Positions 16,840 through 25,090 of a DNA stretch of 64,000 nt are shown here, piece after piece; within the stretch, counting starts at the first letter, position 1, and each line of letters starts with the position of its first letter. The position numbers and the translations under genes were made by a program. Source of the DNA: Anaerolineales bacterium. GTDB lineage: Bacteria > Chloroflexota > Anaerolineae > 4572-78 > J111. Under the pieces are notes generated by a model. That model did no database searches. It was not told the origin of the DNA and worked only from the letters and a program-made list of their open reading frames with translations. The DNA lies in NCBI GenBank assembly GCA_015075405.1, contig JABTUK010000001.1:1488001-1552000 (forward strand). The letters run 5' to 3'.

Positions 16840-16991
16840 AAATAAGGAGCAGCAAGAGATTAAGAAATAAGAAATTAGAAGTCTCTCGTTCCCACCCTGT
16901 GCGTCAGTTTGGGAACGAGTTAAAACTCAGTGTGGGAACGAATTAAGCCCGCTGGGTAATTCTTATTTCTTATTTCTTATTTCTTATTCTT
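16840..16991. repeat. Composite repeat: AAGAAATAAG hairpin words around a TCGTTCCCA hairpin
   Basis: Purine words at 16857-16880 (AAGAAATAAGAAATTAGAA) are matched by pyrimidine words at 16958-16990 (TTCTTATTTCTTATTTC). Between them lies a clean hairpin at 16885-16919: CTCGTTCCCA, a 15-base loop and TGGGAACGAG. It is followed by a partial second unit (GTGTGGGAACGAAT). Nothing gene-like is present. Confidence 0.6.
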
Positions 16992-18602
16992 ATGGAACAG
17001 ATCGTTATTAAGTTGGAAGGCACAGACGATATTACGTCTATCAGAAGTAGAATAGATTTTGCCTTAACCCCATCCCCGGCCGGAAACGGGCGAATCAAGC
17101 GGTTGCTGCTGGTTGTCCCGCGCAAAAATAAGGCGCTGCAAAGCCTGGTTAATATGAAGCTGCTGGCCCGCGCGGTGCAAACCAGGGCAGTCGAGATGGC
17201 GATTGTGAGCGATCACCCAACGGTGCGGGATTTTGCCAGAGAAGCGGGGGTGAAGGCCTTTGGCAATCTACAGCTTGCTAAATGGTCGGGCTGGGTTACG
17301 GCGGAAACGCCGGTGGCTACGCCCGAAACAACCTTGCCGCCGGTTGCGCCGGCCCCGGTAGAGGTCGGAAATAGGGCGGGCAAACGGGCCAAACACAAGC
17401 AGTACCGGGTTGTTCAGGGTAGCGGGCGAATTAATATCTGGCAGCAGCTTGGGGCGTTGATCCTGGTGGCTGTGCTGGCGTTGGCGCTGGTGGTGGGCGT
17501 TTTTGCCCTGGCGCCCCAGGCTACGGTTACGCTGATTCCCGTCGCCAAGCCACTGGAAACCAACTTGGTGGTCAAAGCTGATCCTACGGTCAAATCGGTT
17601 GACTTTAAAACGCTCACTTTTCCGGCCCGGACAGCCCAGGTAGAACTGGCTCTGTCGGGTGAAATTGAGACAACCCAGACCGAACTGGCTCCCGTAGGCA
17701 AGGCCGAGGGAACTGTCACCTTTATCAACCGCACCGACCAGCCGCAGCTTATCCCGGTCAGTACCACCCTTTCCACTTCAGCAGGGCAGCCCCTTCAATT
17801 TTTAACGGCTTACACAACAACCATCCCCCCAGGGGAGGGCGCTACTTCGACTCCGACGCTGGTGATTGCGGTGGAGCCTGGGCCGGCCAGCAATGTGCGG
17901 GCCGGGCAGGTTAACCGCTTTGAAGATCCCTCCTTTGGGGTGCGGGCGCGGGTGATCAACGAGCAAGGGTTTTCGGGCGGCTCCATGGAGCCGGCCAAAA
18001 TTGTGGTGCAGGATGACAAGGCCCGCCTGGAGGCTTATTTACGCCAAAAAATTCAGCAGGAAGGTTTGAGACAGCTTCAAGAGTCTTTGGCCGAGCAGGA
18101 GTTTATCTCGCCGGAAACGCTCCAGGTAATTGTGCTCGACATAAAATACCGCGAGTTTGCGGGTGATTTTTCCGATACGTTTGGTGGTGAAATGCAGGCG
18201 GTGGTGCGCGGCACGGTGGTGGGGGGCTATAATGCCAACCGGCTGGCCCTGGCCGCCCTGGAAGCACAAGTACCGCCCGGCTACGAGTTGGATACCAGAG
18301 GGCTGCATTTTGGAGCCGGCGAGGTGTTGGACATCACAGATCAGACTGTTACCTTTCGCATTATCGCTTCGGGGTTGGCGGTGCCGGTGATTGATAAGCA
18401 TGAAGTTGCCGGAGATATCGTCTGGCTGCCGATTGGGGACGCCCAAAACCTGTTAAATCAGCGGTATGACCTGGCGACTGTGCCGGGGGTAGAGTTGCAG
18501 CCCGATTGGTTTGTGGAATGGTTGGGGCGGCTGCCCTACTTGTCGTATCGCATTGAGGTGGTCATCAAAGAGGCAGTGGTGCTAGTAGCCGATGGCAACT
18601 GA
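16992..18602 (+). CDS. Single-pass membrane protein of the 'baseplate J/gp47-like' annotation group
   Basis: 536 residues. Residues 1-95 form a small alpha/beta cytoplasmic domain ('RLLLVVPRKNKAL', 'EMAIVSDHPTVRDFAREAG'). A basic linker (GKRAKHKQ) precedes a membrane helix at about 148-174. The long outside part (175-536) is beta-rich with repeated 'VTFINRTDQPQLIPVSTTLST'-like units. Homologues in Chloroflexota are commonly labelled baseplate J-like, but no other phage-tail or contractile-injection gene occurs here, so that label should not be read as function. It follows the actin-like ATPase and precedes ruvX by six bases, which suggests one transcription unit. I infer an envelope protein working with the ATPase. 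Confidence 0.7.
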   Translation: MEQIVIKLEGTDDITSIRSRIDFALTPSPAGNGRIKRLLLVVPRKNKALQSLVNMKLLARAVQTRAVEMAIVSDHPTVRDFAREAGVKAFGNLQLAKWSGWVTAETPVATPETTLPPVAPAPVEVGNRAGKRAKHKQYRVVQGSGRINIWQQLGALILVAVLALALVVGVFALAPQATVTLIPVAKPLETNLVVKADPTVKSVDFKTLTFPARTAQVELALSGEIETTQTELAPVGKAEGTVTFINRTDQPQLIPVSTTLSTSAGQPLQFLTAYTTTIPPGEGATSTPTLVIAVEPGPASNVRAGQVNRFEDPSFGVRARVINEQGFSGGSMEPAKIVVQDDKARLEAYLRQKIQQEGLRQLQESLAEQEFISPETLQVIVLDIKYREFAGDFSDTFGGEMQAVVRGTVVGGYNANRLALAALEAQVPPGYELDTRGLHFGAGEVLDITDQTVTFRIIASGLAVPVIDKHEVAGDIVWLPIGDAQNLLNQRYDLATVPGVELQPDWFVEWLGRLPYLSYRIEVVIKEAVVLVADGN

Positions 18603-18608
18603 GTTAGC

Positions 18609-19046
18609 ATGCGCTTGATGGCTTTGGATGTTGGGGAGCGCCGCATTGGTATTGCGCTGAGCGACAGCGGTATTTTGGCCACACCCCACAGCGTGTTACA
18701 GCGTAAGTCAAAAGCGGAGGATTTTGCCCGGCTGGGCCGCTTGATAGCGGAGTTAAAAATCGAGCGAGTCATTGTGGGCCTGCCTTATTCGCTCAGCGGA
18801 CCGGAGGAAATGGGGCCGCAGGCTCGCCGAGTTCAACGCTACGCCGAATCGCTGGCGGTCACCCTGTCCGTTCCCATTGAATATTTTGACGAGCGTTACT
18901 CGACCGTTGATGCTACCGCGTATTTGGCGAGGCGCGGGCAAAAAAAAATAGCCATAGACGCCGCCGCCGCGGCCGTGATTTTACAGAATTATCTCGACTC
19001 ACTCAAAGACCAACCCGGATACCCAATGGATACCGAACATGGCTAA
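18609..19046 (+). CDS. ruvX: Putative pre-16S rRNA nuclease / Holliday-junction resolvase-like protein
   Basis: 145 residues with the RNase H-like signatures of YqgF/RuvX: ALDVGERRIGIALSD at the start (first catalytic Asp), VIVGLPYSLSG, FDERYSTVDA (acidic and Arg residues) and KIAIDAAAAAVILQNYL (last Asp). The family processes the 5' end of 16S rRNA precursor in E. coli and may also cut branched DNA. It starts six bases after the membrane-protein stop codon and overlaps the next gene by eight bases (ATGGCTAA), so translation is probably coupled. Confidence 0.93.
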   Translation: MRLMALDVGERRIGIALSDSGILATPHSVLQRKSKAEDFARLGRLIAELKIERVIVGLPYSLSGPEEMGPQARRVQRYAESLAVTLSVPIEYFDERYSTVDATAYLARRGQKKIAIDAAAAAVILQNYLDSLKDQPGYPMDTEHG

Positions 19047-19467
19047 AAAAAATGATAAAGTGGTCGAAATTTACATTCCCAGCGAGCTGGGTTACGAGAA
19101 AATCCCCATGGCGGCGGCGGCTGCCGTAGCCCAACGCATGGGTTTTTCGCCAGACCGGATTGAGGATTTGAAGACGGCGGTCAGCGAGGCAGTGACCAAT
19201 GCCATCGAGCACGGCAATCAATCCAACGTTGAGATCAAAGTGCTGGTTGAGCTGACTATTCAGGATAACGCTTTGACTCTGAATGTGGTGGATCAGGGAC
19301 ACCGGCCTATCCCGGCGATATCCGAGGATCGCCCGGACCGCCCCGGTCATGAGGGTGGCTGGGGCATGTTTTTAATCAAACAGTTAATGGATGAAGTAGC
19401 AGTCGTCGCCCGGCCAGGCCGCAATGAAATGCGGATGGTGATCCACCTGGAACAAAAGGCGGCCTGA
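19039..19467 (+). CDS. RsbW-like anti-sigma factor / serine kinase (GHKL ATPase)
   Basis: 142 residues forming one GHKL ATP-binding domain of the HATPase_c_2 type. The N-box is EAVTNAIEHGN, the G1 region VVDQGHRPIP and the G2 region GGWGMFLIKQLMD. These are the features of RsbW/SpoIIAB-type proteins, which hold a sigma factor or phosphorylate a STAS-domain antagonist. No sigma factor or STAS protein is coded nearby, so the partner must be elsewhere. It overlaps ruvX by eight bases. Confidence 0.85.
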   Translation: MAKKNDKVVEIYIPSELGYEKIPMAAAAAVAQRMGFSPDRIEDLKTAVSEAVTNAIEHGNQSNVEIKVLVELTIQDNALTLNVVDQGHRPIPAISEDRPDRPGHEGGWGMFLIKQLMDEVAVVARPGRNEMRMVIHLEQKAA

Positions 19468-19476
19468 TCCCCGGTT

Positions 19477-19992
19477 TTAAATACTCTGGAATTTTACTTC
19501 AATGAGCAGCCGGCCTAATTGCAGAATGTCGCCATCGTTGAGCTTTTCGGGCAGGTAGGGAGCCAAACGGTTGCCATTGATAAAGGTCCCGTTGATACTG
19601 CCCAAATCTTCGATAAAAATAGTTCCATTCTGCCAGTAGATACTGAGGTGACGCCGGGAGACGCTTTTGGCCAGGTCGCCGTCGTGAGTCAAATCAATTT
19701 CGGGGAAGATATTGGCGGTGGGGTCCATACGCCCCAGGCTAATGAATTTGTTGAGTGGTATCTCCACTTGTCGCTTGTTCTCGCCAATTTTCAAACAAAG
19801 CAGCAGGGTTCGTCCATTCTGCACCAGGGGCGAACCCACATAAGGATGGGCTATTCCACCGACCCAATTAATGGCCTCGCCATCCAAAGGATCGGTTTCC
19901 CGATTTTCCTCACTTAACAGGTAAGCTCCACACTCGTCGCAAAAGATAGTGTTGGCTACGTGAGTTGTCTGGCACAGGTGGCATTTGATCAT
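19477..19992 (-). CDS. Zinc-ribbon FHA-domain protein
   Basis: 171 residues. Cys4, Cys7, Cys18 and Cys21 form an N-terminal zinc ribbon (CHLC...CDEC). An FHA domain spans about 65-165: ISLGRMD, then SVSRRHLSIYW and DLGSINGTFINGNRL carry the conserved Gly-Arg, Ser-Arg-x-His and Asn-Gly-Thr that bind phosphothreonine. FHA proteins act as readers of Ser/Thr kinases. The convergent RsbW-like gene ends nine bases away; a functional link is possible but not shown. Confidence 0.88.
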   Translation of the reverse strand: MIKCHLCQTTHVANTIFCDECGAYLLSEENRETDPLDGEAINWVGGIAHPYVGSPLVQNGRTLLLCLKIGENKRQVEIPLNKFISLGRMDPTANIFPEIDLTHDGDLAKSVSRRHLSIYWQNGTIFIEDLGSINGTFINGNRLAPYLPEKLNDGDILQLGRLLIEVKFQSI

Positions 19993-20155
19993 AGGTTAGC
20001 CGTTCTCAGAGTATAGGCGGCGCTAGGGCCTCGCTTGTTAAAGATACAATCGCTACTTTAGTAATAACACATCTGGATTTGAAAGGGGTTTGAAATTTAT
20101 AGGAAAACGGTTGGAAAAACGGCCAAAAAATTCTTTTTTAAAGCCATATAGCCCC

Positions 20156-20184
20156 TTGTATTAACAGGTATATTGACGTAAAAT
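20156..20184 (+). promoter_or_regulatory. Candidate promoter of the REC-GAF kinase gene
   Basis: TTGTAT and TAAAAT are separated by 17 bases. The -10-like box ends six bases before the ATG at 20191 and no ribosome-binding site is visible, so if it is used the transcript would be leaderless or nearly so. The rest of the gap 19993-20155 is AT-rich without other clear signals. Confidence 0.35.
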
Positions 20185-20190
20185 TGTTTT

Positions 20191-23100
20191 ATGGCTACTG
20201 TTTTATATGTTGATTGCGACCGGGCGGCCCAACGATTAATTCAAAGCGCTTTGGGCCGCCAATACAATGTAGTCATTGCCGGTGATGGCCCTACTGCGGT
20301 TCAATACTGTGCCATGATTCAGCCAGATTTGATCTTAATTGATTTGGCTCTGCCTGATATCGAGGGGCACGAACTGGTAGCCCGCTTGAAAATGTTTATG
20401 CCGCAAACTCCTATTCTGGTCATTGGGCAGGATGAGGCTGAACGTGACCGGGTTCAAAATCTCATTAGCAACATCAGCGGCTTTTTGAGCAAACCTCTCC
20501 AGGTTGAGGCTCTATTACAAAATGTCCACAGTTTGTTACCTTCCCTGACAGCCTCACCCGAATTTCTAACGCCACCGTCGGATGAAAAGGCCGTTAAACA
20601 GTTTGAGTCTCAAATTGCAGCCTTGAACCAGGCCAACCAACGCCTGGCTTCGCTCAATGCCATTAGCGCCCTCATTGGCACCAGCCTGGATTTAGAGCAC
20701 CTGATGGATGAAATCCTGGCTCAAATCTACAAAACTATTGCCTTTGACAGCGCCACCCTGCTGCTTTTGAAGGGTGACTTTTTGGAGGCAGCCGCCTCGC
20801 GGGGTTTTTCGGAACATAAGCGGGGGATGAATATCTACTGGAAAAATGAAAAAAATTCAGCCTGGCATGTGGTAAAGAATAAGTTGCCCCTTATCATCAA
20901 CGATGTGAGTCAAAGTGAATACTGGGAACCCCGGCCTGAATTGAGTCGTATCCGTTCCTGGTTAGGGGTGCCGCTTATCTATAAAGATCGGGTGGTAGGG
21001 GTGTTGACCCTGGATAAAAACGAGCCAAATGCCTTTACCGATACCGATGCCCGCTATGTGTTTACCCTGGCCTACCAAATTGCCATTGCGGTAGAAAACA
21101 CCCAGCTTTTTGAAGAGTGGGAGGATCAGGCAACCCGGCTTAAGCTTATCAATGAAGTTGGCCGCGAAATTTCGACCATTCTGGAAATGAACAACCTCTT
21201 TGAGGCGCTGGCCCAGGCCATTTTCGAGCGGCTGCATTATGACCAGGTAGCGATTTTGCAGATTGACGAAACTCGTTCCGACCTGATTTTGAAAGCTATC
21301 TATGGCCAAGCGCCCTCTACCCTCGTTCCGGGTCGTTATCGGCAAAGCATTGACGAGGGTTTGATTAGCAGAGCTGTCAAAACAGGCACTTCTATTCTGG
21401 TCAACGATACCAGCCGGGAGAAGAACGGTTCTCTGGGGGGCGAACCGGAAGTGAAGTCTGAATTGGTTGTCCCTATTTATGTTGAAAATCAGGTTGAGGC
21501 TGTTATTGATGTTAGCCGAAATTACGCGCATGGTTTTAGCGATCACGATTTATGGACTTTGAATAGTCTGGCCAGTCAGGCGGCATCGGCCCTGGCTAAC
21601 GCCCGTCTGTACCGTGATCTGGCGCAGCGTTTGCGTGATCTGGCTGTTTTGCACGATGCCAGCCAGGCTCTGACTTCAACCATTGCCCTCGACGAGCTTC
21701 TGGCCGTTATCACCGAGGGGGTATGTATCGCCTTATTAGCCGAGAATGGTTACGTGCTGCTGGTAGATAGAAGTGATAATTATTTGACTCTGGCGGCCGC
21801 CAGCGGCGCGGGGGCCACGGAGGTTATGGGGCTAAAATTAGATATTCACCTTAAAGTATTTGAGCAGGCTATTTTTGAAGGCTTGCCGCGTTTGTTTAAG
21901 CTCACGCCTGAACAGCCAGATTTATTTGCCGAGTTGGATCAACTTCTCAATAGACAGATCAATACGATGCTGGTTGCGCCGCTCAAAACGCGAGGGATTA
22001 TTATTGGCCTGGTTATATTGATAAACAAGCAAATCGGCGATTTTAATGCCAATGATTTACATTTGCTTAATGCCCTCAGTCAATTGATGGCTGGGGCGGT
22101 TGAAAATGCCCAACTTTTTAATCAAATCCACGCCTATTCTGATAAGCTGGAACGCACCGTTTACGCCCGGACGGAGCGACTGCAAGCCATCAAAAAAATC
22201 AGCCAGGTGGTTAGCCAGGGTCTCGATCTGGACAAATTATTGGCCGTCGTAGGACGTGATATTAGCCAGATCTTTACTCCGGAGACTGAACCAAAAGATG
22301 AAATAGAAGTAGTTATCGGTTTGCTTGACGGCTCTAACCTGACTCTTAGCAAGATTTATGACCCCGCTGAAGCCCACCCAAAAGCCAGAAAAAAAGGTCG
22401 GGCTACTCCGTCTGAACCGGTTCCTATTCATTTAACCCTTAAAATCAATGCTCACAGGCCGCTCGGTCAGGTAATTATCGAGAGCAGGCCGTTTATGCTT
22501 AACCAGGTAGAGACCCAAAATCTGTACCATCTTGATTTGCGTGAAGCGGCTGAATCCAAAAACTCGGCCATGCTGGCCCCCCTGATTACCGGCGGCAAAA
22601 CTATTGGCCTCATTCTGGTAACAAGTTGGGCAGCCCATGCCTTTGATGAGAGCGATCTTGAAACTCTGGAATCTCTGGCTTTTCAAGTAGCCAGTGCTGT
22701 TGAACATGCCCGGCTTTTACAAAAAACTCGAGAGATAGCCATTGTTGAAGAACGGACGCGCCTGGCCCGTGATATGCACGATGGCGTAGCCCAAAACCTG
22801 GCTTATCTGCTGATTCAGGTAGATCGTTGCTTGAACATGGTCGAAGAAGGTGGTAAACTAGAGCAGCAGCTTGAGCAGATCAGCGCCTTATTAAAACAGA
22901 ATATTGAGGAACTGCGGCGTAATATTTTTGATTTGCGCCCGGTGGAACTGGAAGGTAAATCGCTTTTTGAAGTGTTAAAAAACTTCGTCACCGAATTTGG
23001 CCAACGTTGGAACCTGAAAACAACGTGCGTGATTGAAGGTGAGGTCGAGGAGGTGTCGCCGGAGGTAGAAAGCAGCCTTTACCGTATTTTACAGGAAACT

Positions 23101-23409
23101 TTGTCCAATGCCCGGCAGCACGCTCAATGCACCCAACTGTGGGTTAAGGTTGCGGTTAAAGATAAACAATGGGTAACACTGGAAGTTCAGGATGATGGGC
23201 GGGGCTTTGATCCAGACCAGCCCCTCCACCCCGAACAATCAGGCCAGGGTCATGCAAAAAAACGGCGCAGCAGAGGCTTAGGCTTAACTTCAATGCGAGA
23301 GCGGGCCCAGCAGGTTGGAGGACAGCTTGTTGTAGACAGCCAGCGCCATCAAGGTACTCGTATTTTTGCCCAGCTACCTTTGCAGGTCAGCTTAACCGGT
23401 GGAAATTAA
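20191..23409 (+). CDS. Receiver-GAF(x4)-histidine kinase, NarX/HisKA_3 class, soluble
   Basis: 1072 residues without membrane helices. A receiver domain fills 1-120 (acidic pair in VDCD, phosphoacceptor Asp51, Lys101 in SKPL); the usual Thr/Ser after the fourth strand is Gly. Four GAF domains follow at about 160-300, 320-465, 485-640 and 665-845. The kinase has a HisKA_3 dimer helix with His863 in ARDMHDGVAQ and a GHKL ATPase (LSNARQHA, DDGRGFD, GLGLTSMRERA). This kinase class pairs with NarL-type regulators, and one lies 21 bases downstream. The REC in front suggests it can itself receive phosphate. Its position ahead of the sensor cluster makes it one candidate partner for the kinase-less sensors (inference). 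Confidence 0.93.
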   Translation: MATVLYVDCDRAAQRLIQSALGRQYNVVIAGDGPTAVQYCAMIQPDLILIDLALPDIEGHELVARLKMFMPQTPILVIGQDEAERDRVQNLISNISGFLSKPLQVEALLQNVHSLLPSLTASPEFLTPPSDEKAVKQFESQIAALNQANQRLASLNAISALIGTSLDLEHLMDEILAQIYKTIAFDSATLLLLKGDFLEAAASRGFSEHKRGMNIYWKNEKNSAWHVVKNKLPLIINDVSQSEYWEPRPELSRIRSWLGVPLIYKDRVVGVLTLDKNEPNAFTDTDARYVFTLAYQIAIAVENTQLFEEWEDQATRLKLINEVGREISTILEMNNLFEALAQAIFERLHYDQVAILQIDETRSDLILKAIYGQAPSTLVPGRYRQSIDEGLISRAVKTGTSILVNDTSREKNGSLGGEPEVKSELVVPIYVENQVEAVIDVSRNYAHGFSDHDLWTLNSLASQAASALANARLYRDLAQRLRDLAVLHDASQALTSTIALDELLAVITEGVCIALLAENGYVLLVDRSDNYLTLAAASGAGATEVMGLKLDIHLKVFEQAIFEGLPRLFKLTPEQPDLFAELDQLLNRQINTMLVAPLKTRGIIIGLVILINKQIGDFNANDLHLLNALSQLMAGAVENAQLFNQIHAYSDKLERTVYARTERLQAIKKISQVVSQGLDLDKLLAVVGRDISQIFTPETEPKDEIEVVIGLLDGSNLTLSKIYDPAEAHPKARKKGRATPSEPVPIHLTLKINAHRPLGQVIIESRPFMLNQVETQNLYHLDLREAAESKNSAMLAPLITGGKTIGLILVTSWAAHAFDESDLETLESLAFQVASAVEHARLLQKTREIAIVEERTRLARDMHDGVAQNLAYLLIQVDRCLNMVEEGGKLEQQLEQISALLKQNIEELRRNIFDLRPVELEGKSLFEVLKNFVTEFGQRWNLKTTCVIEGEVEEVSPEVESSLYRILQETLSNARQHAQCTQLWVKVAVKDKQWVTLEVQDDGRGFDPDQPLHPEQSGQGHAKKRRSRGLGLTSMRERAQQVGGQLVVDSQRHQGTRIFAQLPLQVSLTGGN

Positions 23410-23430
23410 ACAATTTAAGGCAGGCTAATT

Positions 23431-24090
23431 ATGAGCAATGTCAGAGTCTTGCTGGCTGATGATCACTCCCTTTTTAGAGAAGGAATTCGTTCCTTATTGG
23501 AAGATCAGGATGATATTGAAATTGTGGGTGAGGCTGAAGATGGTTTGGAAGTGGTGAAATTGGCCGCTGAACTCAAACCGACGGTTATTTTGATGGATAT
23601 CAACATGCCGGTAGTTGATGGCGTTGAGGCTACCCGCACTATTCTTCAAAATGATGAAGCAGTAGGGATAATCATTTTGACCATGTACCCGCAGGATGCC
23701 TATATTTTCGAGGCGCTCAAGGCCGGCGCTAAGGCCTACTTGCTCAAAGATACTCGTTCCAAACGATTGTTAGAGGTTATCAGAGCTGTTCATAAAGGCC
23801 AGGCGGTCATTGATACCGAGATGACTACTCGGTTGTTGGGCGAATTTCGCCGGCTGGCCGACAAAGAAGAAGAAAGCCTGCCAAAATTACAACCCTTAAC
23901 CGAGCAAGAACGTCGAATTTTAACCCTGGTAACAGCCGGGGCCAGCAACAGAGATATTGCCGCCGATCTGAATTTGTCTGAACGAACTATCAAAAATTAC
24001 CTCTCGGTTATTTTTCAAAAACTCCAGGTTAATAACCGTACCGAGGCAGCCATCCGCGCGGTGCGGGATGGTCTGGTTCAAAAACACTAA
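23431..24090 (+). CDS. NarL/FixJ-type response regulator
   Basis: 219 residues. The receiver has ADDH at 9-12, phosphoacceptor Asp56 in LMDINMP and Lys106 in LLKD. A LuxR-type helix-turn-helix fills about 150-215 (LTEQERRILTLVTAG, SNRDIAADLNLSERTIKNYL). It is the expected DNA-binding partner of the HisKA_3 kinase coded 21 bases upstream. A terminator follows, so these two genes form a separate unit. Its targets are unknown; the repeated boxes at 24149-24207 are a nearby candidate. Confidence 0.95.
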   Translation: MSNVRVLLADDHSLFREGIRSLLEDQDDIEIVGEAEDGLEVVKLAAELKPTVILMDINMPVVDGVEATRTILQNDEAVGIIILTMYPQDAYIFEALKAGAKAYLLKDTRSKRLLEVIRAVHKGQAVIDTEMTTRLLGEFRRLADKEEESLPKLQPLTEQERRILTLVTAGASNRDIAADLNLSERTIKNYLSVIFQKLQVNNRTEAAIRAVRDGLVQKH

Positions 24091-24112
24091 CTTACCCCTC
24101 TAAATAATACTG

Positions 24113-24140
24113 AAAACACCCTGGTTAAAGGGTGTTTTTT
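24113..24140 (+). terminator. Rho-independent terminator after the NarL-type regulator
   Basis: AAAACACCC, an 8-base loop and GGGTGTTTT form a perfect stem followed by more T residues. Confidence 0.88.
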
Positions 24141-24148
24141 CTTTCATG

Positions 24149-24237
24149 GTACTTTGGGGCATAACCGATAAGTACTTTTTGCCAAAAAAAAGGTGGTACT
24201 TTTGCCACTGTAAATTTAGCAAATAATCTCCTATAAT
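24149..24237 (+). promoter_or_regulatory. Three direct repeats of GTACTTT-GCC ahead of a TATAAT box
   Basis: GTACTTTGGGGC (24149), GTACTTTTTGCCA (24172) and GTACTTTTGCCA (24196) stand 23-24 bases apart, about two helical turns. TATAAT at 24232-24237 follows the last by 24 bases; its -35 region (TGTAAA) is poor. This is the layout of an activator-dependent promoter with the activator on one face of the DNA. It lies between a response-regulator gene and the sensor cluster, so the NarL-type regulator could be the binder (inference). Confidence 0.5.
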
Positions 24238-24308
24238 CAAAACAATAAATATAGGGTCTATCTCTACTGCTCTGTGTGGAGATAAGTGTGGATAACTTGA
24301 GGTGTTCA

Positions 24309-24512
24309 GTGGTTTGGTGGGTGCAGTTAATATCTATTTGGCTAAGTATTGATCTGATCATTATTGCTACAGGTTGGTACATAGTCACACTCAAGCAGTA
24401 CTTTCCCCAGTGGTGGGAACAGGTTATTGCCTGTGAAGTCGAGCCAGATTTAGATCTTGAAGTAGAGCTGATAACCCCTGCCAATTATCGGTCTTGGCTC
24501 AAAAGCAGCTAA
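24309..24512 (+). CDS. Small single-helix membrane protein, unknown
   Basis: 67 residues from a GTG at 24309, which has AGGTG six bases upstream; the frame is open from 24276. One hydrophobic helix (LISIWLSIDLIIIATGWYIV) is followed by a Trp-containing segment and an acidic tail (VEPDLDLEVELI). No family is recognised. It lies between the repeated boxes and a receiver gene in the same orientation. The composition is protein-like rather than random, but without homologues the call stays moderate. Confidence 0.5.
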   Translation: MVWWVQLISIWLSIDLIIIATGWYIVTLKQYFPQWWEQVIACEVEPDLDLEVELITPANYRSWLKSS

Positions 24513-24580
24513 ATAAAGTAAGACGGTTTCACAAATTTCGTTTCTCTGTACCGATGTTTTAAGTGTGTAAAGTTACTCTT

Positions 24581-25024
24581 ATGGATAAACAAATTCGAGT
24601 ACTGATTGCTCATCCTGATAAAACTTTTGCCAAAAAGTTGCAAAGCTTTCTTGATAAAGAAGAAAATATCAAGGCCATTGATTTGGTGCGAGACGGTCAA
24701 GGAGCAGTAAATTTGTGTAAAACTGCTTTGCCTGATCTGGTGCTTATGGATTTGCATCTGCCGGTGCTCGATAGTGTCAGAGCTATCCAAGCTATCCTGG
24801 CTCAAAATGAGCGCATCAGAATACTGGCTATTTCGTCTCGAGCGAATGACCGATACGCGGTTGAAGCCATCAAGGCCGGCGCTCGCGGCTGCATCGAGCG
24901 AAATGGTAAGGATGATTTTGGAGCTATTGCTACGGCTATTCGGCAAGTAGCCAGGGGAGAGGTTATTTTAAACCCAACCCTGGCCTCCAATATTCTGCAA
25001 GAGTTTTATCGTATGTCAGATTAG
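24581..25024 (+). CDS. Stand-alone receiver protein with degenerate phosphorylation site
   Basis: 147 residues from the ATG at 24581 (a GTG at 24563 is less likely). The fold is a NarL-type receiver without an HTH. Asp57 in VLMDLHLP is kept. The acidic pocket reads AHPD instead of ADDx, and the Lys after strand 5 is replaced (GCIERNG instead of YLLKD). About 30 residues follow the receiver (IATAIRQVARGEVILNP). Such changes usually mark pseudo-receivers that signal by binding alone, though weak phosphorylation remains possible. A terminator follows at once, so it is separate from the sensor run downstream. Confidence 0.85.
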   Translation: MDKQIRVLIAHPDKTFAKKLQSFLDKEENIKAIDLVRDGQGAVNLCKTALPDLVLMDLHLPVLDSVRAIQAILAQNERIRILAISSRANDRYAVEAIKAGARGCIERNGKDDFGAIATAIRQVARGEVILNPTLASNILQEFYRMSD

Positions 25025-25026
25025 AT

Positions 25027-25055
25027 CTCCGATACTTGTTTATCGGGGAGGCTTT
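25027..25055 (+). terminator. Probable terminator after the degenerate receiver gene
   Basis: CTCCGATA, a 6-base loop and TATCGGGGAG form an imperfect stem followed by GCTTTTT, directly after the stop codon. It separates the receiver gene from the large sensor run, which must then start from its own promoter in 25056-25090 or by read-through. Confidence 0.6.
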
Positions 25056-25090
25056 TTAGCCCTGCTCTTTTTACATTCAAGGAGTGTGTT

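Noticed and set aside
16992-18602. Prophage or contractile injection system because of the baseplate J-like protein
   Set aside because: No sheath, tube, spike, terminase or capsid gene is in the window, and the protein has a membrane helix unlike true baseplate proteins.
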